Notes: generated by a model from the sequence alone, not told the origin. A stretch of DNA of 6,679 nt from Bacillota bacterium (GCA_017861415.1 JAGFXS010000073.1:1-6679); one strand, 5' to 3'; positions 1 through 5,403 are shown, counted from the first letter of the stretch. A program made the numbers and translations.

Positions 1-789
1 ACCCTTGGCCGCTTCGGCCAGTTTGGTTTTCACAATTCTATCCTCTAGGGAATGGAACGAAATCACCGCCAGACGTCCACCGGCACGAAGCCGTGAAATC
101 GCCTGTCCCAGCATTCGTTCAATAGCACCCAGCTCATCATTTACCGCGATACGGATACCTTGGAAGCTGCGCTTAGCCGGATGCTGCTTTTCCCGAAGTG
201 CGGCAGCTGGCATAGCCCCTCTTATCGTGTCCACCAGTTCAAGGGTGGTCGCGATCTCACGTTCTTCTCTCCTGCGGCAGATGGCCGAGGCGATGGCCGG
301 TGCATAACGTTCCTCCCCGTATTGGTACAGGATGCGCCTCAGTTCCTCATAGGACCACCGATTCACTACCGTGTGGGCGGTGAGGGCGTCGTCCTGATTC
401 ATTCGCATGTCCAGCGGCGCATTCTGCTGATAGGAAAATCCGCGCGCGCCGTCATCCAATTGGGGCGAGGATACCCCTAAATCAAAAAGCATGCCGTCAA
501 CGGCATCACAACCTGCCTCGTCCAGCAGTTTGTTTAAATCTTCAAAATTACCGTGGAGAAAGGTGACCCGATCTTGATAGTCGGCCAGCCTTACAGCCCC
601 CTCGTTTAGGGCTTGGCAATCACGGTCAATGCAAATGAGTCTGCCCCGCCCGTTGAGGCGCCTAGCAATCTCCAGGGAATGACCGCCTCTACCAAAAGTG
701 CCGTCTACATAGACGCCCTCCGGTTTGATCTGTAAGCCCGTCAGGCATTCCTCCAGCAAAACTGGGCGGTGTCCGTATGTATCGATCAT
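1..789 (-). CDS. rsmH: 16S rRNA (cytosine(1402)-N(4))-methyltransferase RsmH, 3' end missing
   Basis: SAM-dependent enzyme that N4-methylates C1402 in the decoding centre of 16S rRNA; formerly MraW, the second gene of the dcw cluster. I translated 263 codons from the ATG at 789 down to base 1 with no stop. The family is usually about 310 residues, so roughly the last 50 lie outside the window. Visible motifs: HRPVLLEE (7-14), the SAM-binding loop DGTFGRGGHS (29-38), acidic IDRD (54-57), DLGVSSPQLD (103-112), RGFSY (116-120), PLDMRM (125-130), HPAKRSFQGIRIAVNDEL (203-220) and ISFHSLEDRIVK (243-254). This set is diagnostic for RsmH. The start is fixed by GGAGG 4 nt upstream (798-794) and by overlap with the mraZ stop in TGATG, which suggests translational coupling. 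It should be co-transcribed with mraZ from the promoter at 1305-1277. No damage is seen. Confidence 0.97.
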   Translation of the reverse strand, partial: MIDTYGHRPVLLEECLTGLQIKPEGVYVDGTFGRGGHSLEIARRLNGRGRLICIDRDCQALNEGAVRLADYQDRVTFLHGNFEDLNKLLDEAGCDAVDGMLFDLGVSSPQLDDGARGFSYQQNAPLDMRMNQDDALTAHTVVNRWSYEELRRILYQYGEERYAPAIASAICRRREEREIATTLELVDTIRGAMPAAALREKQHPAKRSFQGIRIAVNDELGAIERMLGQAISRLRAGGRLAVISFHSLEDRIVKTKLAEAAKG

Positions 790-1208
790 CAGACCTCCAA
801 GCTCTCCATCAGAGCAGTCAGGTTTTCTGTCATAGCCTCTTGGGCTGCCTGCCAACGCCCTGCATCCCAGATCTCCGCCCGGGTATTGGCGCCGATGATT
901 ATCACTTCTTTCATCAGTCCCGCATATTCCCGCAAAAACTGGGGAATGACAATCCGCCCCTGGCTGTCCGGTTCGACCCGCATGGCATTGGCAAAAAAGG
1001 CCCGCAGGTGCTTGGACTGTCCCATAGGAAGGGCGGCGGCTTTTTCCGCAAAGCGATCCCAGCTCTCCTGAGGATGGATGGCCAGGCAGTTGTCCACTCC
1101 AAGCGTCAGGTAGCAAATAGGCCCCAAGTCCTCCCGGAGCTTGGCAGGAACGAAGAGACGCCCTTTGGCGTCCATATTATGTTCGTACGTTCCTGTGATG
1201 CTTATCAC
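789..1208 (-). CDS. mraZ: Division/cell-wall cluster transcriptional regulator MraZ
   Basis: MraZ is an AbrB-like (SpoVT/MraZ fold) DNA-binding protein that forms rings and represses its own dcw operon by binding TGG-containing direct repeats. The 139-residue product has the two tandem half-domains typical of the family: the first signature DAKGRLFVPAKLRE at 13-26 and the second DSQGRIVIPQFLRE at 81-94, both keeping the D-x-x-G-R core. About 140-150 residues is normal for the family. The start is GTG (1208-1206), chosen because GGAGGG (1222-1217) lies 8 nt upstream and MISITGTYEHNMD matches the usual MraZ N-terminus. The stop shares one base with the rsmH start. A promoter and a repeat array that fits a MraZ operator lie directly upstream, so autoregulation is likely. 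The leading position before rsmH is the standard dcw arrangement. Confidence 0.97.
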   Translation of the reverse strand: MISITGTYEHNMDAKGRLFVPAKLREDLGPICYLTLGVDNCLAIHPQESWDRFAEKAAALPMGQSKHLRAFFANAMRVEPDSQGRIVIPQFLREYAGLMKEVIIIGANTRAEIWDAGRWQAAQEAMTENLTALMESLEV

Positions 1209-1220
1209 TGCAACTTCCCT

Positions 1221-1264
1221 CCACTAAGGCTCCCATTCGCCCCACTTTACACCACTTTCCTCCA
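1221..1264 (-). promoter_or_regulatory. Putative MraZ operator: array of TGG direct repeats
   Basis: Read on the minus strand, TGG cores begin at 1264 (TGGAG), 1254 (TGGTG), 1244 (TGGGG), 1235 (TGGGA) and 1223 (TGGAG), at steps of 10, 10, 9 and 12 nt, about one helical turn. Two of them are preceded by AAA to give identical AAAGTGG words (1258-1252 and 1248-1242). Described MraZ sites are TGGGN repeats with 5-nt spacers in E. coli and AAAGTGG-type repeats in Mycoplasma, so both forms are represented. The array begins just after the predicted transcription start and its last member runs into the mraZ Shine-Dalgarno sequence. Binding by MraZ is inferred from pattern and position. Confidence 0.8.
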
Positions 1265-1276
1265 CCGGGTAGTTCT

Positions 1277-1305
1277 AGTATAAAGTTACCACCTGGAAAT
1301 TGCAA
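1277..1305 (-). promoter_or_regulatory. Predicted sigma-A promoter of the mraZ-rsmH operon
   Basis: On the minus strand, a -35 TTGCAA (1305-1300) is followed by a 17-nt spacer and a -10 TATACT (1282-1277). Both hexamers match consensus at 4 to 5 of 6 positions. A start near 1270 is expected, giving a leader of about 60 nt that contains the TGG repeat array. The promoter lies downstream of the terminator at 1425-1391, so the dcw genes have their own transcription start here. No other comparable hexamer pair was seen between that terminator and mraZ. Confidence 0.75.
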
Positions 1306-1390
1306 CTATTATTTTCAGCAATGCCAAAGGTTTTTCTCGTTCTTTTTTGCGCTCTACCATGTCCCTTCCGCCTGAAATCACAGGTTCCGT

Positions 1391-1425
1391 CAAAACAAAG
1401 AAACGCCCTGGAAAGGGGGCGTTTC
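1391..1425 (-). terminator. Rho-independent terminator after the uvrC-to-coiled-coil gene run
   Basis: Minus-strand reading gives a 9-bp stem GAAACGCCC (1425-1417) and GGGCGTTTC (1408-1400) around an 8-nt loop, followed by the T-rich tract TTTGTTTTG (1399-1391). It lies about 70 nt past the stop of the coiled-coil gene and before the mraZ promoter, so it separates the upstream operon from the dcw cluster. No comparable T tract follows the stem on the plus strand, so it appears to act one way. Confidence 0.88.
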
Positions 1426-1464
1426 TACTGGTTCTCAATATTTTGTTGCTCCCGCATCTCACCT

Positions 1465-1476
1465 ACTATATATAGT
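1465..1476. repeat. 12-bp perfect palindrome between a stop codon and a terminator
   Basis: ACTATATATAGT is a perfect 12-bp inverted repeat with no spacer, in the short gap between the stop of the coiled-coil gene (1496) and the terminator stem (1425). It could be a protein site or a weak TATATA-type -10 element, but no good -35 lies at the right distance on the minus strand. It may be chance in A/T-rich sequence; no function is assigned. Confidence 0.3.
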
Positions 1477-1495
1477 CGGCTTTGTGCGTGTTCCG

Positions 1496-2005
1496 TCAGA
1501 CATTATCCTCCTCCGCGTCGTACATGACACGGCTGACAGGACCCCCCGCCCCCAGGGCGCTGCGGAACCTCGCGCGAGAATTTTTTACTTCGTCATAGGT
1601 ATCGGCCACCGCCTCTTCCATCCGACGGAGCGTTTCCTCACAGTATTCGTTGGCCGCTCGCCTAATCTGTCGACTTTGCTCTTCAGCAGCTGCCATCATT
1701 TCTTCGGCCCGACGTTTCGCTTCCACCACCAGGGAATCTTCACTGATGATACGTTTTACATGTTCCTCCGCCTTCTGCCGCATGGCATCTGCTTCCCGCT
1801 TGGCGGAGGCAATGTAGTCATTTTTATTGGCCATCAGATCCTTGGCCTTTTTCAGTTCAACGGGGAACCTTGCCCGAACATCGTCCAAAACATCCAAGGC
1901 TTTCTCCCGCTCCAGCATACACTTGTCGCTACTAAGAGGCACGTTTTTCGCCTCGTCGATCATCTCATAAAGCAGATCCAGCAATTCTTCCACGTTACTT
2001 GCCAT
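1496..2005 (-). CDS. Conserved coiled-coil protein of unknown function, downstream of coaD
   Basis: A 169-residue, highly charged soluble protein with no signal peptide or membrane segment. Residues 1-50 are a helical N-terminal part (VEELLDLLYEMIDEAKNVPLS, then FPVELKKAKDL). Residues 50-148 are almost unbroken helix rich in A, E, K and R with heptad character, for example AKREADAMRQKAEEHVKR (68-85) and AKRRAEEMMAAAEEQSRQI (96-114). The tail is glycine-containing and acidic (150-169). There is no Walker A motif, although proteins of this look are sometimes labelled ATPase because they resemble the b or H/G stalk subunits of ATP synthases; DivIVA-like helices are another resemblance. From memory, similar proteins lie beside coaD in many Clostridia. 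I chose the ATG at 2005 because GAGGTG (2017-2012) sits 6 nt upstream; an in-frame GTG at 2014 is part of that ribosome site. It overlaps the coaD end by 11 nt, so coupling is likely, and the terminator at 1425 follows. Function unknown. Confidence 0.85.
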   Translation of the reverse strand: MASNVEELLDLLYEMIDEAKNVPLSSDKCMLEREKALDVLDDVRARFPVELKKAKDLMANKNDYIASAKREADAMRQKAEEHVKRIISEDSLVVEAKRRAEEMMAAAEEQSRQIRRAANEYCEETLRRMEEAVADTYDEVKNSRARFRSALGAGGPVSRVMYDAEEDNV

Positions 2006-2495
2006 CACATTCACCTCGTTTGATTTCCATCTTCATTTTTACATCTTCTATAATCTCTCTGGGGAGCACTTCAGTTAGATTCGCACTGTACCTGGCCAGT
2101 TCCTTGACCACCGTGGAACTCAAATAGCTGTATTTCTGCCCCGAGGGGAAAAACATGGTGTCCAGCTCGGGATTTAAGCTGCTGTTCACCACAGCCATCT
2201 GCACCTCGGCCTCAAAATCAGACACAGCCCGCAGACCCTTCACCAGAACTCTGGCGCCCTTCTTCCGGGCATAGTCGGCCAGAAGCCCCGTATGCATGTC
2301 AATCTCCACATTGTCAAGGTGAATGGTACGACGCAGGAAATCTACCCGCTCCTCCGGGGAAAACGTTCCGCTCTTCGCTGAATTCACCATCACGCAAACA
2401 ATCACCTGATCAAAGGCGTTGGCTGCACGCTTGATAATATTCAGATGGCCAAGAGTGACCGGGTCAAAGCTGCCGGGGTAAATCGCCGTTATCAT
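1995..2495 (-). CDS. coaD: Phosphopantetheine adenylyltransferase CoaD
   Basis: Cytosolic enzyme of coenzyme A synthesis that transfers AMP from ATP to 4'-phosphopantetheine, giving dephospho-CoA and pyrophosphate. The 166-residue product is full length for the bacterial hexameric type and is a nucleotidyltransferase with a Rossmann-like fold. Seen in order: the N-terminal strand and loop YPGSFDP (6-12), the nucleotide-binding TLGH (14-17), K41 in the substrate-binding region, the KGLR motif (86-89) leading into SDFEAE, and the C-terminal YSYLSSTVVKE (122-132), equivalent to the ISSSxVRE segment of the family. The ATG at 2495 overlaps the rsmD stop by 4 nt (ATGA), with GAGGAG (2510-2505) 9 nt upstream. 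The rsmD-coaD order is common in Firmicutes. It may also be transcribed from the promoter inside rsmD (2676-2649), leaving a leader of about 147 nt. Confidence 0.97.
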   Translation of the reverse strand: MITAIYPGSFDPVTLGHLNIIKRAANAFDQVIVCVMVNSAKSGTFSPEERVDFLRRTIHLDNVEIDMHTGLLADYARKKGARVLVKGLRAVSDFEAEVQMAVVNSSLNPELDTMFFPSGQKYSYLSSTVVKELARYSANLTEVLPREIIEDVKMKMEIKRGECDGK

Positions 2496-3079
2496 TCTTC
2501 TCCACTCCTCGTGTCAAGGATTTCAGCCGGAGCTCCAGCACGACGGCGATACAAGGCAACTGCGATCTTCCCGTACCGGCACTCCTTCTGTAATTGGTAC
2601 GGCTCGGGTACGGCCGGCCAGTCGAAATCAGATCTATTTTCGCATATGATTATACCATTTTCAGAGATTTTGTCAATCCTTGTAATCGTTTGTAACGCTT
2701 TTTTTATTATTTCCCCGTCGTAGGGAGGATCCAAAAAGACCACATCAAAGGTATCCCTACTTCTGGTTAAGTAGGCAAGATAGTCACTTTGCACTACTTC
2801 AGCTTTATCAGAAAGCTCCGTGTGGGACAGATTCTCTCGGATCAGCTGCACTGACTCACGCCGGATATCCACAAAGGTACAGTGGGCGGCCCCGCGGGAG
2901 AGGGCCTCAATCCCCATCTGACCAGTACCGCCGAAGAGGTCCAGTACCCTACGGCCTTCAATATCAAACTGGATAATGCTGAAAACAGCTTCTTTAACCC
3001 GATCTGTGGTGGGGCGCACCTCCATCCCAGTGAGTTCCTTCAGCTTCCGCCCACGGGCTGTGCCGGTAATCACACGCAT
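2492..3079 (-). CDS. rsmD: 16S rRNA (guanine(966)-N(2))-methyltransferase RsmD
   Basis: Class I SAM-dependent methyltransferase that N2-methylates G966 of 16S rRNA during 30S assembly. The 195-residue product opens MRVITGTARGRKL, followed by RPTTDRVKEAVFSI (22-35), both typical of the family. Motif I is VLDLFGGTGQMGIEALSRGA (45-64), acidic FVDIRRES (69-76) follows, and the catalytic DPPY is at 117-120 in DVVFLDPPY. The frame stays open upstream to 3187, but that extension overlaps the uvrC end and lacks family sequence. The ATG at 3079 has AGGAGG (3094-3089) 9 nt upstream and gives the expected N-terminus. The uvrC stop ends 4 nt before it, and coaD starts within its stop (ATGA), so it is in an operon with both. 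Residues 128-152 are encoded by an unusually A/T-rich stretch that contains a near-perfect promoter. Confidence 0.96.
   Translation of the reverse strand: MRVITGTARGRKLKELTGMEVRPTTDRVKEAVFSIIQFDIEGRRVLDLFGGTGQMGIEALSRGAAHCTFVDIRRESVQLIRENLSHTELSDKAEVVQSDYLAYLTRSRDTFDVVFLDPPYDGEIIKKALQTITRIDKISENGIIICENRSDFDWPAVPEPYQLQKECRYGKIAVALYRRRAGAPAEILDTRSGEE
2649..2676 (-). promoter_or_regulatory. Consensus sigma-A promoter inside rsmD, facing coaD
   Basis: On the minus strand, TTGACA (2676-2671), a 16-nt spacer and TATAAT (2654-2649) both match the sigma-A consensus exactly, and TGG before the -10 supplies the extended TGn element. The expected start is near 2642, still within rsmD and about 147 nt before the coaD ATG. 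It lies in an A/T-rich island within otherwise GC-richer coding sequence. It would let coaD and the coiled-coil gene be expressed apart from uvrC-rsmD. The 16-nt spacer is one below optimum; activity is inferred. Confidence 0.72.
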
Positions 3080-3083
3080 GGCG

Positions 3084-4910
3084 TCATTCCTCCTGTGTTC
3101 TGAAATAGTCGTACACCGCTTTAGCGGCGGGCTTAGGCAGTACCTCCTCCAGCTGGGGCAAGCTGGCGGAGCGGATGCCCTTGACACTTTTAAAGGTTTT
3201 CAGCAGAACTTTTCGTCTGGTCTCCCCGATGCCGGGGATCTTTTCCAATACGGATCCGGTACTGGTCTTGCTCCTCTGTTTTTGGTGGAAGCCAATGGCG
3301 GCATTGTGGGTTTCCTCTTGGACCTGTCCTATGAAGGAAAATAGCGCCGGCTGGTGCTGGAGTCCGATCTCCCGCCCCTCAGGGGTCATGAGCCCTCGAG
3401 TTCGGTGGCGCTGGTCCTTTACCATACCGAACACCGGAATCCCAAGGCCCATGGTCTCCATCACGCCTTGGGCTACCTTGGCGTGCTCCGCGCCCCCGTC
3501 AATGAGCAGCAGATCGGGCAGCGCTTGGGCGAAGTCTTCGTCCCCTTCCGCACTACGGCGGAAACGCCGGACGAGTACCTGCTCCATGGATGCGTAGTCA
3601 TTAGGGCCGTCTTGCCCCTTCATTTTAAAGTAGCGAAAGGCCCCCCGCTTAGGGTTGCCATCCACAAACACTGTCATTGCCGCTACAATATCGGAAGCGC
3701 CTGTGTTGGAAATATCAAAAGCCTCAATCCGTTTTGGCGGTGCGGGCAGCTCCAGGGTCTCTTGAAGGAGAATCAGAAGCTTTCTTACCCGCTCTTCCCG
3801 GGTGGTCACTCGCTGACAATCCTCCCTGGCATTGCCCTCCGCCAAGCGGATCAGCTCCACCTTTTCTCCACGGCGTGGCACCGTCAGCTCTACCCGCCGC
3901 CCTGCCAGTTCAGAGAGCATCCGGCCAATTTCCTCCCCATCCTCCAGCTCGAAGGGCAGCAAAATGAGTCCCGGAGGAGCGCTGCGGCCTGTGTAGTATT
4001 GTTTCACAAAGGCAGACAAAATATCAGCTGCTGGCTCCCTACCCAAGGAAAAGAGTTCCGTATCCTTCCCGGTGAGCTCTCCCTGCTGATAGTGGAGGAC
4101 AGAAACCGCCGCTCGCACCTCGTCCTGAAAGAGGCCCACGACGTCGGTGTCCGTGAGCCGCCCTGTAACCACCTTCTGCCGTTTCCCCAGAAGTTCGATG
4201 GCTCGAAGCCTGTCCCGCAGGGTGGCAGCTTTTTCAAAATTCAGCTCCTCCGCCGCCTGCAGCATGGCTTCATTTAAGTCCCTCTCCACCTCGCCGAACT
4301 TTCCCTCCAGAAGCCGGACGGCCTGGCTGATAACCTCTCGGTGCTGTGCCGCCGTCATTTCCCGGCGGCAGTAGCCGTCGCACTGGCCCATGTGATAGTT
4401 GAGGCACGGGCGCTCCTTCCCGATGTCGCGGGGGAATTTCCGGCTGCATGCGGGGAGCTTCAGGGCCGTGCGCAGGGCATCGATGATATCCTGACTATCC
4501 CGGCGACCGCCGAAGGGACCAAAATACTTTGCTCCGTCTTCTCCGGGGCGGCTTACTAGGGAAAACTGTGGATAGTCCGCTTTGACAGACAGACGAATAT
4601 AAGGATAGCCCTTGCCATCCTTTAATAAGATGTTATAACGGGGCATGTGCCGCTTGATGAGGGCGCACTCCAGGACCAGGGCCTCAAACTCAGAGTCCGC
4701 CACAATTACATCGAAGCTGCTTATCTGGGCCACCATGGCGCGGGTCTTCTCCGAATGGCCCGCTGATTCCTGAAAATACTGGGATACCCTGTTTTTCAGG
4801 GCCTTGGCCTTCCCCACATAAATGATTGTCCCCTCTCGGTCGGCCATCAGGTAGATTCCGGGAAGCAGGGGCAAGTTATGGGCTTTTTCCTTCAACTCTT
4901 CAAGGGTCAT
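3084..4910 (-). CDS. uvrC: Excinuclease ABC subunit C (UvrC)
   Basis: UvrC is the nuclease of nucleotide excision repair; with UvrB at a lesion it cuts the strand on both sides. The 608-residue product is full length (E. coli about 610). Domains: N-terminal GIY-YIG nuclease for the 3' cut with GIY (18-20), YVG (31-33), R41 and E76; a four-cysteine cluster C155, C169, C177, C181 that fits the reported 4Fe-4S site; a UVR motif at about 207-240 that binds UvrB; a C-terminal RNase H-like nuclease for the 5' cut with D399 (AFDIS), D471 (LLIDGG) and H535 (EETHN); and helix-hairpin-helix IPGIGETRRKVLL (558-570). I chose the ATG at 4910, with AAGGAAG (4927-4921) 10 nt upstream, because MTLEELKEKA is the usual UvrC opening. 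In-frame starts at 4937 and 4955 lie beside or inside a terminator stem. rsmD follows after 4 nt. No LexA-type box was seen. Confidence 0.97.
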   Translation of the reverse strand: MTLEELKEKAHNLPLLPGIYLMADREGTIIYVGKAKALKNRVSQYFQESAGHSEKTRAMVAQISSFDVIVADSEFEALVLECALIKRHMPRYNILLKDGKGYPYIRLSVKADYPQFSLVSRPGEDGAKYFGPFGGRRDSQDIIDALRTALKLPACSRKFPRDIGKERPCLNYHMGQCDGYCRREMTAAQHREVISQAVRLLEGKFGEVERDLNEAMLQAAEELNFEKAATLRDRLRAIELLGKRQKVVTGRLTDTDVVGLFQDEVRAAVSVLHYQQGELTGKDTELFSLGREPAADILSAFVKQYYTGRSAPPGLILLPFELEDGEEIGRMLSELAGRRVELTVPRRGEKVELIRLAEGNAREDCQRVTTREERVRKLLILLQETLELPAPPKRIEAFDISNTGASDIVAAMTVFVDGNPKRGAFRYFKMKGQDGPNDYASMEQVLVRRFRRSAEGDEDFAQALPDLLLIDGGAEHAKVAQGVMETMGLGIPVFGMVKDQRHRTRGLMTPEGREIGLQHQPALFSFIGQVQEETHNAAIGFHQKQRSKTSTGSVLEKIPGIGETRRKVLLKTFKSVKGIRSASLPQLEEVLPKPAAKAVYDYFRTQEE

Positions 4911-4940
4911 GACTTTTTTGCTTCCTTTAATATACATATC

Positions 4941-4973
4941 AAAAAAGCGCCGCACGACATGCAGCGCTTTTTT
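4941..4973 (-). terminator. Strong intrinsic terminator between ptsH and uvrC
   Basis: The minus-strand RNA can fold into a 14-bp stem: AAAAAAGCGC (4973-4964) plus UGCA, against UGCG plus GCGCUUUUUU (4950-4941), closed by a 5-nt loop UGUCG and including one U-G pair. Six U residues end the right arm. It starts 26 nt past the ptsH stop. Because A6 and T6 flank a GC core symmetrically it could work on both strands, though no plus-strand gene is seen. It ends only 30 nt before the uvrC start. Confidence 0.9.
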
Positions 4974-4999
4974 CTCATCTTTAAACGGAACAGGTTTTC

Positions 5000-5263
5000 T
5001 CAGTCGGCGAAATCGGAGCTGATCAGCTCAGCCAATGCGTCAATGGCATCCTTCTCATCGGGGCCGTCGGCAATGAGGTCGATGGTGCTGCCCTTGATGA
5101 TGCCGAGGGAAAGAACTCCCAGAAGACTCTTCGCATTGACTCTGTGGTCATCCTTCTCCACCCAGATGGTGCTCTTGAACTCGTTGGCCTTCTGAATAAA
5201 GAATGTAGCGGGTCTTGCGTGAAGACCGACCTGATTATTCACAGTCGCCTGTTTAATATACAT
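5000..5263 (-). CDS. ptsH: HPr phosphocarrier protein of the phosphotransferase system
   Basis: HPr carries phosphate from enzyme I to the sugar-specific EIIA proteins of the PTS in the cytosol; in Firmicutes the Ser46-phosphorylated form also acts with CcpA in carbon catabolite control. The 87-residue product is normal length. It keeps the active-site loop GLHARPA (13-19) with His15 and Arg17, and NAKSLLGVLSLG (43-54) with Ser46 in place. His15 rules out a Crh-type protein, which has Gln there. The ATG at 5263 has GGGAGGG (5279-5273) 9 nt upstream; the frame stays open to 5371, but that part lacks HPr sequence and covers the promoter. The gene has its own promoter and terminator, so it looks monocistronic. 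No ptsI is next to it, so the usual ptsHI operon is absent here; another HPr paralogue may exist elsewhere. Confidence 0.93.
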   Translation of the reverse strand: MYIKQATVNNQVGLHARPATFFIQKANEFKSTIWVEKDDHRVNAKSLLGVLSLGIIKGSTIDLIADGPDEKDAIDALAELISSDFAD

Positions 5264-5306
5264 AATTTTAGTCCCTCCCAAAATTCTTTCCCTGATCGTT
5301 ACACTT

Positions 5307-5335
5307 AGAATAACAAATTTATCGCATCCAGTCAA
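5307..5335 (-). promoter_or_regulatory. Predicted sigma-A promoter of ptsH
   Basis: Minus-strand reading shows TTGACT (5335-5330), a 17-nt spacer and TATTCT (5312-5307). The -35 matches consensus at 5 of 6 positions, the -10 at about 4 of 6, and the spacer is optimal. A start near 5300 would leave a leader of about 37 nt including the ptsH ribosome binding site. A 6-bp hairpin (TGCCTT/AAGGCA, 5336-5351) touches the upstream edge of the -35 and an A/T-rich near-palindrome lies further up; either could modulate activity, without proof. Confidence 0.8.
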
Positions 5336-5366
5336 TGCCTTTTCAAAGGCAAGGCAAGGAAAGTGG

Positions 5367-5391
5367 AACAAATTTTTATAAAAATTTTGTT
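5367..5391. repeat. A/T-rich near-palindrome between mutS2 and ptsH
   Basis: A 25-bp inverted repeat: arms AACAAA-TTTTTA and TAAAAA-TTTTGTT differ by a single extra base. It lies 13 nt past the mutS2 stop and about 65-90 nt upstream of the predicted ptsH start. On the minus strand no T tract follows it, so it is a poor terminator for mutS2; on the plus strand TACTTTTTTG follows. It could be an A/T-rich upstream promoter element, a protein site or a weak terminator. No GC-rich terminator was found for mutS2. Confidence 0.4.
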
Positions 5392-5403
5392 ACTTTTTTG
5401 ACC

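Noticed and set aside
1178..1193. GTTCGTACGTTC inside the mraZ start region, checked as a Gram-positive LexA box
   Set aside because: The arms are not in the CGAAC-N4-GTTCG arrangement, and the bases are codons for conserved MraZ residues.
1286..1360. A 24-codon minus-strand frame beginning MVERKKEREK with GGAAGG just upstream
   Set aside because: It runs across the -35 and into the spacer of the mraZ promoter, lies between a terminator and that promoter where no transcript is expected, and has a 3-nt SD gap. No family resemblance.
1484..2023. A 179-codon plus-strand open frame opposite the coiled-coil gene
   Set aside because: Mirror of the charged helical gene on the other strand, rich in F, H and R as expected from reading such codons in reverse; no domain seen.
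3354..4277. A 307-codon plus-strand open frame opposite uvrC
   Set aside because: Antisense shadow of a well-conserved gene; low-complexity composition, no recognisable domain, and no promoter or SD of note.
5294..5306. TGTAACGATCA downstream of the ptsH -10, resembling a CcpA cre site
   Set aside because: It lacks bases needed for the 14-bp cre pattern between the TG and CA ends, so the spacing is wrong.
5360..5366. A single AAAGTGG word on the plus strand upstream of ptsH, like the MraZ repeat
   Set aside because: Only one copy; MraZ binding needs several phased repeats.
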